Part shown: positions 33,882 through 45,664 of the stretch, in pieces | How positions within the stretch are numbered: the first letter of the stretch is position 1 | How the letters are laid out: each line of letters begins with the position of its first letter | Assembly: GCA_036426205.1 (NCBI GenBank) | Contig: CM071568.1 | Span: 36,898,980-36,962,979, forward strand | Source: Ascaphus truei | Taxonomy: Eukaryota; Chordata; Amphibia; Anura; Ascaphidae | Reading direction: 5' to 3' | Length of the DNA: 64,000 bases | Translations under genes and position numbers: made by a program | Notes under the pieces: model-generated | Seen by the model: only the letters and a program-made list of their open reading frames with translations | Told to the model about the DNA's origin: nothing | Database searches by the model: none

Positions 33882-35504
33882 CAGTTAGGTCCGGAAATAA
33901 TTGGACACTGATACAAGTTTTGTTATTTTGGCTGTGTACCAAAATAAATTCAAGTTACAGTTAAATAATGAATATGGGCTTAAAGGGCAGTCAATCAGCT
34001 TTAATGTGAGGTTATTCACATCCAAATTAGAGGAAGGGTTTAGGAATTACATCTCTTTAATATGTAGCCCCCTCTTTTTCAAGGGACCAAAGTAATTGGA
34101 CAATTGACTCAAAAGCTGTTTCATGGACAGGTGTGGGCTATTCCTTCGTTATTTCATCATCAATTAAGCAGGTAAAAGGTCTGGAGTTGATTCCAGGTGT
34201 GGCATTCGCATTTGGAGCTTTGCTGTGAACCCACAACATGTGGTCAAAGGAGCTCTCAATGCAAGTGAAACAGGGCATCCTTAGGCTGCAAAAAAAAGAA
34301 AATCCATCAGAGGGATAGTAGGAACATTAGGAGTGGCCAAATCAACAGTTTGGTAAATTCTGAGAAAAAAAGAACGCACTGGTGAGCTCTGCAACACAAA
34401 AAAGCCTGGACATCCACAGAAGACAACAGTGGTGGATGATTGTAGGATCCTTTCCATGGTAAAGAAAAAACCCTTCATAACATCCAGCTAAGTGAAGAAC
34501 ACTCTCCAGGAGGTAGGCATATCATTTTCCATGTTTACCATAATGAGAAGTCTTCACGAGAGCAAATACAGAGGGTTCACCACAAGGTACAAACCATTCA
34601 TAAGCCTCAAGAATAGAAAGGCCAGATAAGACTTTGCCAAACAATATCTAAAAAAGCCAGCCCAGTTCTGGAACAGCATACTTTGGGCAGATGAAACTAA
34701 GATCAATCTGTACCAGAATGATGGGAAGAAAAAAGTATGGAGAAGGCTTAGAACGGCTCATGATCCGAAGCATCCCACATCATCTGTAGAACACGGTGGC
34801 ATCGGTGTGATGGCATGGGCATGCATGGCTTACAATGGCACTGGGTCACTAGTGTTTATTGATGATGTGATAGAAGACAGAAGCAGGCTGGTGAATTCTG
34901 AAGTGTATAGGGATATATTGTCTGCTCAGATTCAGCCAAATTCTGCGATGTTGATTGGATGGCGCTTCACTTTACAGATGGACAATGACCCAAAACATAC
35001 TGCGAAAGCAACCCAGGAGTTTTTTTAAGGCAAAGAAGTGGAATATTCTGCAATGGCCGAGTCAATCTCCTTATCTGAAACCGATCGAGCATGCATTTCA
35101 ATTGCTGAAGACAAAACTTACAACAACTGAAGACAGCTGTAGTAAAGGCCTGGCAAAGCATCACAAAGGAGGAAACCCAGCGTTTGGTGATGTCCATGCA
35201 TTCCAGACTTCAAGCAGTCATTGCCTGCAAAGGAGTCTCGACAAAGTATTAAAATTGACATTTTATTTATGATTGTGTTAATTTGTCCAATTACATTTGA
35301 GCCTCTGAAATAAGGGGACTGTGTATGAAAATGGTTGAAATTCCTAAACGTTTCATTATTATTTTTGTTCAACCCCTTGAATTACAGCTGAAAGTCTGCA
35401 CTTCTATTGCATCTCAGTTGTTTCATTCCAAATCCATTGTGGTGGCGTACAGAGCCAAAATTATGAAAATTGTGTCAGTGTCCAATTATTTCCGGACCTA
35501 ACTG
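33882..35504 (+). mobile_element. Tc1/mariner transposon, decayed
   Basis: Terminal inverted repeats begin CAGTTAGGTCCGGAAATAAT and end with the complement. They are flanked by TA dinucleotides at 33880-33881 and 35505-35506, the Tc1 target duplication. The length of 1623 bp is that of a full Tc1-like element. The single transposase gene inside is frameshifted. Confidence 0.92.
34238..35251 (+). pseudogene. Tc1-like transposase, multiple frame breaks
   Basis: The N-terminus reads MWSKELSMQVKQGILRLQ (start of the paired-like HTH region). The DDE core is recognisable in pieces: ILWADET-like (first Asp, about 34690), TLQMDNDPKHTAKATQEFF (second Asp, about 34980), then KPIEHAFQLLKTKL (Glu, about 35085) in another frame. 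Spacing is consistent with the D34E class. Stops and shifts (for example after QEFF at 35026-35028) prevent a full protein. The enzyme would cut and paste its own element; this copy is dead but could still be moved by a relative. Confidence 0.85.
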
Positions 35505-35536
35505 TATATAAACTACATAGTTCACTTTACATTGAT

Positions 35537-35724
35537 CTATACAAATATCCCGATTTGTGTGTATTGGTTCTAAGATATATTTATATAGGATTTTAACCAG
35601 TAATACTATATTTATATGAATCATTTAAAAATATTTTATTACATTTTAACCCTTCTATTTGCATTAAACCACCATTGGGAGAAAGGTAATTATGAGCTTA
35701 AGTGTTAAGAAGAAGAAGACAACA
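35537..35724 (+). repeat. Right copy of the direct duplication flanking the Tc1
   Basis: Partner of 33697-33876 with several substitutions. It predates the Tc1 insertion because the transposon sits at the edge of the left copy. Confidence 0.7.
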
Positions 35725-36090
35725 TATAGAATCCAGATATATAAGATGAAATTGGATTCAATTATAAAGAAGGTTTCTAGTTTCACTTTAGTATTGGATC
35801 TGTTTATTTGTTACACTTTCTTCTTATGCAATCAAGAACAAAACCACTGATAGACAGAAACTGGCAGGCATACAGGTTCATGAGTATTATGATAACACAC
35901 TAAATTGTTTTTATAGAGGTGAAGAAACCTGGTTGTTTCATAATGAATACAAAGACATGCGTAACTAGTGATGAACAATAGAATGACTCAGAATGTCTGT
36001 ATTGAAATATAATGGGTCCAATTGAACACACAAGAGGCTTAATTTAGAAACATATTAGGCTTTGATTAACCCAATTAACTAATCAACCAG

Positions 36091-36362
36091 AAAAAAAAGA
36101 GAAAAACCAGCGCACCGCCAAAGTTGGTCCCAAGCCCAATGATTTATAAAATCTCTTTATTAATATCCTCTAAAAGTGGAGGTTAACACCCTCCTACGCG
36201 TTTCGTGTAAACATACCTTTATTCCTTTATCCTTGATAAGTGTATGTTTACACGAAACGTGTAGGAGGGTGTTAACCTCCACTTTAGATGATTAAATAAA
36301 GAAGATTTTATAATACAGTGGCTTGGGACCCAGTTTGGCGGTGCGCTGGTTTTTCTCTTTTT
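36091..36362. repeat. Foldback element with CGAAACG motif in both arms
   Basis: Arms from AAAAAGAGAAAAACCAGCGC to GGTTTTTCTCTTTTTT are long reverse complements, including 'cacgaaacgtgtaggaggg' and its complement around the loop (36190-36265). The loop is about 30 bases. A hairpin MITE of about 270 bp. Confidence 0.75.
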
Positions 36363-38510
36363 TCCATTTGCCTTCTGAGACCAGCATCTCCCTACCAGGC
36401 TGCACGCCTTCATAGGACATTGGCAAAGGGGATTTTGTGAGTATCATACATTACTGAATACTTATAATGAGTCCAGGAACCATCCCAATGAGGGCTTGAT
36501 TCAGGTTAGGTTTATTTTAGCCTTATTCTTACCCTTCAAGGATTTCTGGTTCTCTTCGTGACTTTACATCAATTTTCTCACATACCCTCATGTCCTATAT
36601 TGCTTATCTGTTTATTGCAATCATACAAGGGATCAAGCGTTGAGCGCCTTCATCACTTCAATTGGGGGGGGTATGGTGACGTCAGACGCATGACGCATAC
36701 CAGGAGAGACGGCTTGTTTGTCTGGTGATATGAAGGGAAGGTAGTATAACGGCAGACACAGTGAGACCGGTGCATTTCCCCACACATAGAAGCAATATTG
36801 GCCCCTGCAATATTGTATACAATCTGGATACAATTGTAATACCCAGACCTTTGGGTGGCAACACTCCTATGTATAGCTGTATATCTGTTTAGCCGCAGCG
36901 TTTATAAATGGCAAACCACGATTGATTTGCTATCTGACATTAGCTATTGCGTTGCGTTTGTATCCCTAAAACATTTGTTTTGGGTATATGGGGACACCTA
37001 GATAAGTGTCTTATGCTGTTCTATCTTCTGGTGATGATTATAATCTATGTCTCACCAAAGTCCACTGTTGATATAATATATAATTATTACTCCACCACAT
37101 ACCCTCTATCCTTGGATATTGATTCCTATACGAACAGAGTATATATATATACTAGTTCATGCCCAGAATATAGCCGTTTCCTTCACTGAGGATTTTAATA
37201 TCCTGTGTGTTTATGTTCCCTATATATGTCGTTTTTTATGTGTTTTTGTCACTATGAGATTTATTAAAACTTTATTATTTTTTGGTTTTAACTTACCATT
37301 GTGCATTTTGGTCTAGGGTCAGTGGACCCTCTTTTTGGTCCTAGTTATTTACACTATTTTTCCACTCCTACCCTGTGCCTATCTGTACAGTGTAACTTTG
37401 AGTGCAATTATTAGGGCTTATGGTGACCCCAGGTGGTCACTTGTTCAAGTGTTGGTTCACTTCAATTGTTGTAACTAATCAACCAATCACTGAATCAAGT
37501 GTTTCACATATAATGCCTGCCAGTAGTTTATGTACCCTATCCCTGACGAAGCCACATTGAGGTTGAGGAAACGCATTGGATCAGTTAGGCAGCAGCATTA
37601 CAAGCCCTAACATACAGTTTTCCAGCAACACACTAGGCGCACCTGGGAAGCCTGTGCAGCAGCTTGCCGCCTGAGGGAGAGGAAAGTTAGCAGGAACTAA
37701 GCTACCAGCCTCGGCTAGCCTGAGTGTCTGAAGGGAACCCCCATTTTCGGGGATAGATGTCACTTCCCGTTTTACCGGGGGATGCTGAGATGCAGGGGAG
37801 TGAACCAAGGAGAGTGGGGATCAGAGAGGAAGCATCGAAACGTCCCCTGTGGATGAACAGGAGCCGCTGCGTGCATCATCAAGCCCACACCACCTTGAAG
37901 GATCCCAAAAAGCGCCCAGCATACAGAGGACATAGAGGCACCAAAGGCACAAGTAGAGTGCAAGCAGCACTTTTCCAGCGAGCAGGCCGACAAGGACTCC
38001 AGTTGCAGGCATCCTCATATTAATTATCAACACTTATGTAAGTGATTCTTATATTTTGTTTTATATTAATAAATTGTGATTTAATTTTGATTCCATGTCT
38101 GCGCCTCATATGTTGTTTCTTTACATTTGGAGGTTATTCTATGTGGATTGGTGATCTTGGAATTGGGGCAGCACTCATAAATCAACAAAACACTAAAGAC
38201 CAGAAAGGAGGACTTTACAGCCTGATATACAGTAGTTGGTTACACCTGTGTGTGTGCTTTATTTACCGCCTGTATTGTTCCTGCGAGGAGTTATCGTGCT
38301 GCGCCAGGATCCCTCCCAGGTAGAGGTGCTGTGTACCAAAGAACGCGATCACCCCAGGCTCCCAGTGGCAGAGGATCAGGCCTCCTGTACGCCAGAGAGG
38401 TACCCAGCACACGTAGTTCCCATAGTCACAGGAAAGGGTGCTACAATAGCAAGCAAAATAAAACATCATAACAATGCAACTGGCTTTCATGGAGTGACTA
38501 AGGGCCCAGA
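36363..38510. other. Intronic stretch, one motif copy, no gene
   Basis: 37539-37579 carries CCCTGACGAAGCC ... GAGGAAACGCATTGG, another copy of the foldback loop motif without visible long arms. No coding feature is supported. Confidence 0.35.
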
Positions 38511-39147
38511 TAATAAAAAATGCACAAATGCGCACCAGGGATTAGTGGAAGGTAATTTATTAAAAATACACAAAAACTGAGGGGATCCAACCCCACCTCA
38601 GAACGGCTAAGTATACAAATACAGTAAAATTTATATAAAAAATATGAAAGAAAAAAACAAACATGAAAACAACCTATCAGACCTCCTGACGAATTACTTG
38701 GTACGAAACGCGTAGAGGTCACGACAGGTCATCCTGCGCGTGTATGCTGGTAAACTGAGACGGAGCCTGCAGGAGACAGCAGCGTTTTTTTCCATCTCCG
38801 CGGTGCCGAGATCCGGATCCTGTGCAGACACCGCGAGTCTGCTGACTGTCTCAGTGTGAGTGTCCGTTTCCCCTTGCCAGTGCCCAACCCTATGGCGGTT
38901 TCTATACAAATCTGTTGATAGGTTGTTTTCATGTTTGTTTTTTTCTTTCATGTTTTTTATATAAATTTTACTGTATTTGTATACTGTGCAGCTTAGGGTT
39001 TAGTCACCATTAGGTGTTCTCCTTGGTAGTACTTAGCCGTCCAGCTGCACAGCTGTTCTGAGGTGGGGTTGGATCCCCTCAGTTTTTGTGTATTTTTAAT
39101 AAATTACCTTCCACTAATCCCTGGTGCGCATTTGTGCATTTTTTATT
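38511..39147. repeat. Large foldback element (about 170-bp arms)
   Basis: The left arm from AATAAAAAATGCACAAATGC to about 38680 is the reverse complement of about 38915-39147 (..GCATTTGTGCATTTTTTATT). Interruptions occur near 38600 and 38990-39050. The loop holds CTGACGAATTACTTGG and ACGAAACGCGTAGAGG (38686-38718). This is the clearest member of the motif-bearing foldback family. Confidence 0.78.
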
Positions 39148-40780
39148 ATCTTGTTTTTCAGGGTGCCTTCCCCCCTTTCTAAGGGGGGTTCACCTAGATT
39201 TGAGAGTTTCTGGGGAGACGCTTTATGTACATGCTGCAAAGGGATCATCCACACCATCACACAGCACGAGCGCTGAATATCCTGTTTTTTCTGACTAAGG
39301 GCCCAATTTACTAAGCAGTCTTCTGCTATAAAGCCCCTTCCCAAAGATGAAGGTCACATGATAGCCCTTAAACATCAATGGGTTGTATGTTGTTTTACTG
39401 GTTAGTATCCTTTGAAAAATTTGTATTTTTACTTTTACTGGGGCCTCTGAAATTCATGCTTATTAGATACCTATTGACTTTTGTGTCCAAAAGCCTGATT
39501 GATTACTGATGGCAAACAATGTGCAAAACATATTGTTTGCCAGTTTATCTGTAAATTCTAGGATAAACAAACAGTATTTTAAAGATAAAGGTTAGGTAGA
39601 CACTGCAAAAACCATCCAAAGCATTTGGTTACCATGAAAGCATCATACATTTAAAAATAACGAACACTTACAGTACAACTGTCTTACTTCAGGATACTAG
39701 AATACCAATCACATGTATTTAACCTACATCTAGTCTATTGATTGTTCCACTGCTATTATTTTACCTTGGTCCTAGGTGGTACTGTCCATTTAAAGCTGGC
39801 TTCTCAATTAGATTGAACCTTGTCATGCAATTCAAAGTGTTAACCAGAATCTGTGGTCTCCATCTGAGATGTTAGAAGCACACTTATTTCTCCCTACTTA
39901 TACTTCCTGTAGTTGGGGGGAAAAATTACTTGTTCTGGACAAACCTCTGCCTTTATACTCCATTTCCGAAAACATTGCTCTTAATCTTGTCAAAACATCT
40001 GCCCATTACCCACAAAGAGCTCACAGCTTCTATAATTTAGTTTCCAGCAAGCTACACTTGGTAAATGACTGTTATCAGTAAGAAACGTAATTAGATGAGG
40101 ATGTATTAATCTCCAGGATCACTTAGAACCTGGCTATTTCACTAGTTAAATGTTGGTCTACGCACAATTTAATAAATACAGGGCCTTCTAAAGTGTTTTG
40201 TTGCTATGTTGACTAACAAAACAGATGTTCAAAAAATCAGACTGGATTTCTGCTTATGTATGACTATATTTTCTATATATTTAACTACTGTATTTTGAGA
40301 AAAATCAAATATACTATATTACTGTTAAGCACATAGTGCAAAGTATAAAATGTTAATACTGTATGTAAAGTAAATTAAGGTGTATGTATGCGATTTTGCA
40401 GTCCACAAGTCATAAAAATAATTGAATGACCATAATCTAATTTAATTTATCCTTACACATTTAGATTTTCCCCATTAAATACAATTCATTCATACACTGT
40501 ACATCCAAGTTAAGAATAATTCAAGAATATGTACAGTAGATTACTGTAGGTCACCAAGGCCTAAAAATAACGTACACTATAATTGATTCCACAACATGGA
40601 AACCATGAATGTTTAATTGTTTATTTGGAAGCAATTATACATTTCAATTCCACCGTGAACAAGCACAAGCTCGAGCGCAAAAGGGTCATTTGCCTCTTAT
40701 CCTTTACCTAAATATATGTCGGTTTGGCCAATTTACACTTTAGATGCCTACAGTAACAGTGACCAGGGAGGCGCGAGCTC
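39148..40780. other. AT-rich intronic stretch, no gene
   Basis: Nothing beyond simple AT-rich sequence is supported. 'tacagtag'-type phrases recur. Confidence 0.4.
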
Positions 40781-41156
40781 CCCCCCTCACCTAGAATTAT
40801 TTCTATGTAACGTACCAAATAAAGAGAGGACACAGTCTGGAGGTAAAATGGCCGCGGCTTTGTTTATTAATAATAAACATAATCATAACTGAGGTAGCGT
40901 GCTGCCCGTCCGCGCCAGAAAGTGCTCGGTGCTGGGCAATGCAAGAGGGGGCACCCGGAAGTACGTCCCGGTGACCTGCCCCCTCGCTTCAACCTGCTTT
41001 ACCAGCCCCGAGCCCCCTCTGGCAGGACAAGCACCTACCCCCCCCCCCCAACCCCCCCCCCGACGGGCCCTTTTTACCCCCCCTTTAATCAGGCCCGTAC
41101 CGCCATACCCTCGCTCGCTGCCTCCCGACCCCTTCTGCCCAAACTCGGCTGCCGCT

Positions 41157-42728
41157 TTATTGGGGTGCCTTTCCTGCCGAGGCGCCATATTCTTTACCGA
41201 AATTGGCGTTCGCGCCCTCCCCCTTCACCCCTTTACTGTCCTTCTTATAACATTTGGACTTGGGGTGCTGGCCCCCGCACCCGGCGCAGCTATGCTGGAA
41301 ATGACAATTAGGGAATCTGCATTTTGACTCGTTAAAACCCCAGCATATGCCCGACTGTTTACCGACTGTGCGTCCCCTTCCTGCTGGCCGCGCGAACCAA
41401 TCCGAACCCTCCTGTGAATTGTTACCGCCAGTGTCCCCTTGCGCGCCTGCCCCGCGAGAGGTTGAACCTCCTCCCCCCGAAATGTGATCTAAGTATAGGT
41501 CGACGTCCTTACGGTCCCACGTAACCACCCCTTTATTCTCCTGCATACTTTGCCTGAATTCCACGTCGTATGTCCACCGTCCCATCCCCCCATGTTTTTG
41601 AAAAGCCTTCCTGATGATGTCCTGATATTTAAACAGCGCGGTGCATAAATGTGGCTGCTTCTCCCCCACTACGCCTGCCAATATCCCAAACGCTTGCACC
41701 CAGTTACCAAAAGTGCGTGGGTACAACCGTCTCTCTACATCGTCCTTCTTAGCTTCCCCTTTCTTTTCGGATCTCGCTACTGCATCGTTGTAAGCAGGAA
41801 GCAACGTCAATAACTCAACAAAGTCCCCTGCCCAAATTCTTTCCTTCACCTCGTCTGCCAGGTGCGCGCCCAGGGACCGGGTGACCGCTGTATATGAATC
41901 ACCATATGCCGCATCTCCTACCCTCTTTGATTTTGCCGTTGCTACTGGCACCCCGGTCCCCGCCCCCTCCGCTGCTCCTCCTACTGCGCTAGCCGCTGCT
42001 GTTACTCCCGCCCCCTGCCCTGCCGCTACCTGGCTAGCTGCTGACCCCCCGCCCCCGCTAGCGCCTTCCTCCCCTGCCGCAGCCTGCTCCTGAGTCGCGC
42101 TTGCTGCTCCGGGGTTCGCGCCTGCTGCTGCTCCTCCTTGCGCCTCGCTAGCCTTGCCTACGCCTGCCGCTAGTAACGCCGCCTGAACGGCCTTCTCCAC
42201 TATGCTGATGATTCTCGCCTCGGCATTGCCCGCCGCCCCCGCTACCGAACTCTCCGGTATTGGGGAACCGCGGATGCCCGGAAAGGTAGCCCCCCTTATA
42301 TGCTTAGCTCTCATACGTTTACCCTTTGGTATCCCTGTCCCCGGCGGCGATGTGAACCGCCTGTCGGGACCAACTTCGAGGCCCTTGCCCCTCCGAGTTC
42401 TGTTCGCAGGCCCGCCAGGGCGCTCCGTCCGTTTCCGAGTCGTGGACGGCGTACCAGCGCCGCGAAGCGAGGTCGAACGTGTCCCGACCGGTCCCGCCTT
42501 TCCTGTAAGAGAAACAATGTTGAACCCCCCCCCGCAGGCTTCATTCGACCTAACCGGAAGCCGCCATCCAGGGCTCCAGCCCACCCCCGCACGCGCCCCT
42601 TGTGGGCCCCACGTGCTCCTTTCCTCCACTTGGGCGCCGTTCGCCCCTACCATGGCCCGTCTGTCGATCAGCTCGCGGCCCGACCCGCACCGCTCTCCCC
42701 GCGCCCGGCGGTGGGGTCTTCCCTCCAT
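41157..42728 (-). CDS. Gag-like protein with CCCH finger and zinc knuckle (523 aa)
   Basis: The start at 42728 reads MEGRPHRRARGERC, but the first ~150 residues are R/G-rich and may be untranslated. Residues 170-270 are A/G-rich low complexity. The region around residues 280-420 is a folded-looking helical domain (SLGAHLADEVKERIWAGDFV, then FGNWVQAFGILAGVV, LCTALFKYQDIIRKAF). Near the C-terminus, from residue 462, C-x7-C-x4-C-x3-H is followed by C-x2-C-x3-H-x4-C. From memory, this layout recurs in ORFs linked to tyrosine-recombinase (DIRS/Ngaro-like) retroelements. That assignment is inference. The frame is fully open, which is striking among the decayed repeats here. GC-rich codon use differs strongly from the AT-rich surroundings. 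Confidence 0.5.
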   Translation of the reverse strand: MEGRPHRRARGERCGSGRELIDRRAMVGANGAQVEERSTWGPQGARAGVGWSPGWRLPVRSNEACGGGFNIVSLTGKAGPVGTRSTSLRGAGTPSTTRKRTERPGGPANRTRRGKGLEVGPDRRFTSPPGTGIPKGKRMRAKHIRGATFPGIRGSPIPESSVAGAAGNAEARIISIVEKAVQAALLAAGVGKASEAQGGAAAGANPGAASATQEQAAAGEEGASGGGGSAASQVAAGQGAGVTAAASAVGGAAEGAGTGVPVATAKSKRVGDAAYGDSYTAVTRSLGAHLADEVKERIWAGDFVELLTLLPAYNDAVARSEKKGEAKKDDVERRLYPRTFGNWVQAFGILAGVVGEKQPHLCTALFKYQDIIRKAFQKHGGMGRWTYDVEFRQSMQENKGVVTWDRKDVDLYLDHISGGGGSTSRGAGAQGDTGGNNSQEGSDWFARPAGRGRTVGKQSGICWGFNESKCRFPNCHFQHSCAGCGGQHPKSKCYKKDSKGVKGEGANANFGKEYGASAGKAPQ

Positions 42729-42785
42729 GTTGGCCTCAACCCTATGCTCATACCTACGTATATATATACATATACATAATTATGC

Positions 42786-42820
<35 letters not shown>

Positions 42821-42824
42821 ACCA

Positions 42825-43219
42825 ACTGCCACCTTCCGTTCGCTTGCCCTCCAGGCTGCGTCCCCTTCCCCATGGCCTCTCCCGTGACAGGCTGTGGCTT
42901 TTTCCCCAGTCACCACTGCTTTACCCTTTTGCTTCCCTGTAAGCAACCTGACCGGATGTCGTTCTCCGCCGCTAGGACCGCCTTCGTCGCTTGATGACGG
43001 CCAAGCCCCGGCGCACGTGGCCTCCCAGTCCGCTTGAGCGTCCTCCCGGCTGCTCGACCCTCCTTGGTTGCTTCCAGGCCCCTGCATCAATTCCCGCACT
43101 TGCTGGTGCAGCCACCCCTCGTCGTGGTCCTGTGCCTCCGCCAAGATCCGCATCATACTGGCCTGTAAAGACATTCCCAAAAGCCCTGCGTGCCGGTGCT
43201 TTGCCTTCCTGCGCAACTG
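42825..43219 (-). CDS. Possible upstream exon or N-terminal ORF of the GC-rich element
   Basis: On the minus strand, TTTTGTTATTACAG at about 43220-43233 looks like a 3' splice site. The frame after it reads QLRRKAKHRHAGLLGMSLQA and then WLHQQVRELMQGPGSNQGG. It stays open until an A-run at about 42790-42820, where it becomes polylysine and loses meaning. It may be an exon joined to the 41157-42728 ORF or an independent N-terminal gag piece. No domain is recognised. Confidence 0.3.
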
Positions 43220-44200
43220 CTGTAATAACAAAATTACACGTTACCCCTTGCCTAACCATTTTTTTTTTTTTCTTATGTATATATGTCTATATGTATATAC
43301 CTCTATATCCTACGTGACTTCCGGTGTTAAAGAACCATGAAATATCGTATGTGAACTGTTTAACATTGACGACATAACGGTGAACTATTTAATATTGGCA
43401 ACATGATCGATTGATTTACATACCGTATATAACCATATGCATAACCCCACTGGTTCATATACTATGGTGGCTTTCCTGCATCCCCTGAAATAGCCTTTTT
43501 TTTAATTTTTTTTTATTTATTTTTTTTTATTTTATTTATTTATTTAATGACATGCTCTCTAGCCCCCGCGCGTCTGGCGAATACTTATGCCCTAAGCAAT
43601 TGGCCGCCCCCCAATCCCAGTGCGTGTGGTACTATTCTTAAGACCTGTATGTGCCCCCCCCCCCCCCAACCAAAGGCATGCATACTTCTGTCCCCAAACC
43701 CAAACAATCTTTATTGGCAACCCAGCACTGCACAATTCATTAATGGAGAGGGGGTGGGGGGGCGAAATAAAGCATCTGACCCCAAACACCGCCAATCTTT
43801 ATTGCTGGTCGTTAAAGGAGAGGGGGGGGCTGCCACGTGCTCGCCCCCCCCTCCTCCCCCCAAGGTATCCACCTTTCCTCTAGCGCCGCGCTGTACGTTC
43901 CTTGCGCCCCTTGCTGGGCCCGTTAGACCCCCCCATGTTTCCCCTGCCCCCCCCCTGTTGCTGGGGGGGGGGGGAGAACCGCGCGACTAAAGGGTGATTG
44001 CTGCCCAGGCCGCCCCGGGAATCCTTAGCCAGCCAGGAGCAAGAGGCCGGACCTCTCTCCTGGCTGCTGGCTATATCCCTGCAGCCCCTCCCCCGGCCGC
44101 TCTTGCGGCCAATCCGGTTCGGGGAGGCCGAGCCCCCCGGTCACCTGCTGTGCCGCCCATTCAGGCTAGGCCCGCTTCATTATATAAATTGAAGACCTCT

Positions 44201-45662
44201 CTTAATATTTTTGTCAATAAAGTAATTAATGAATTGAGCATTAATCTTCGTGTGACACCTTCCTGGATGTGTCAAAATATAGATGTTTTGTACTTTTATT
44301 TCTTTATTCTTTTACAGCACTGTACAAAAAGAGATACACAATGACAAACAATATAATACAGACACAATATAGACATTAATGGAAACACTGTGAGAGCGAG
44401 TACCTGTCCTGAAGAGCTTACAATCTAAGCGGTATAGTGGGAGAGGAACAGATTCAGTAGGATATAAAATAAGTGCTAATTGCATATGTGTTTGTAATCA
44501 AAGAGCTACTGGTGTAAGATATATGCATAAGTTACAAATAAAATAAAATGGGAACAGTGCAACATGTGAATATAAGTGGGATTTTTGCTGCGTCTTGAAG
44601 ATACAGTAGAGAGACTGGAAACCTTGTTAATAGGGGTTTATATGGACATTCCATAGATAGTTCTGCAAGAGAGAATGCTTTGAGATTAGAAAGAGCACTA
44701 GACACAGGAAGAAAAATGGTAAATACTGATTGTTGCGAGCATAGTGCACGAAGGGGTAGAGCAAGAGATTAGCCAAGAGGCCAGTTAGTATGATATTACA
44801 CTTGTCCAAGTGGGAAAGGACATGGCCATGCAAAATAAATTTAAACAGTAGAGTAAGGCAAGGTGGAGTATATCTTGACTACATTGTGCAGGAAATTTAA
44901 ACAATATATTGCAAGAGTGTATATGTGAGCACAAGAACAGAAGGTCGAATCAAATGAGACATCAAGGCAGCAAGCTTAGGTGACAAGGTAAATAGTTGTG
45001 ACATTCACTGTCATTTTAAATGGTGGAAAATGACCTGCATTTGGTGGTAAAATCTGGAATCTGTCTTAGAAATATTGAGTTCTAGGTGGCGGTAGGACAT
45101 GTTTGAGGATACTACTGAGAAGAAAACAACGACACAAGGAGAGATACGTTTAAAAATCATCTGCATACTGGTGATACATAAAGCCAAATTAATTGATGGG
45201 AGAGGATATACTGTAGAGAGATTAAAGAAAAGTGTCCATACTGTAGCTGAGCCTTGAAGTATACCAACAGATAGTATCTTTCAAGTCATGGGCTTAGTGT
45301 ACAGTGCAGTATGCAAAGGGTTATCTTGATTATAAATATGTAAAATCCCCAAAAAGAAGTCGAATGAGAATCATAATGCCATGTGATCGTTGATTATTAT
45401 ATGTATATAGTTAATAGTATATAGTACATTTACTACTGTGAAGCGCTATGTACATTGATGGCGCTATATAAATAAAGACATACAATACAATACATCAATA
45501 AAGACTCCTCTGAACTTTTGCAGAATAATATGACATCATCTATGCAGTGATGCCATGCTGATGTGATTATGGAAAGGGTTATCAGATGGAAAAAAAATGT
45601 TTCAGTTTTCTTTTTAAAATAAATAAAAAATATCCTGTAGGTAGGTGCTACTGGTGAGCCCA
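44201..45662. repeat. Old LINE/L2-related remnants
   Basis: 'gaagagcttacaatctaag' near 44414 is the antisense of an L2-type 3' phrase. 45440-45490 reads 'ggcgctatataaataaag' followed by ACATACAATACAATACA, an L2-type 3' end on the plus strand. The material between has no supported coding frame. Confidence 0.45.
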
Positions 45663-45664
45663 TA

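Larger units (their letters stand above)
40780..44200 (-). mobile_element. GC-rich retroelement-like block (family uncertain)
   Basis: A sharp rise in GC content marks this block off from both flanks. It contains a 523-codon minus-strand gag-like ORF, an upstream smaller ORF, long C and T homopolymers and repeated 'ctttattg' phrases near 43710 and 43795. Its limits are set by composition, not by terminal repeats. No reverse transcriptase or recombinase is visible, so it is either non-autonomous or truncated. Confidence 0.45.

Noticed and set aside
42202..42819. Plus-strand frames of 205 and 159 codons opposite the gag-like ORF
   Set aside because: They are antisense shadows of the GC-rich minus-strand ORF, proline/arginine-rich, and run into a poly(T) tract.
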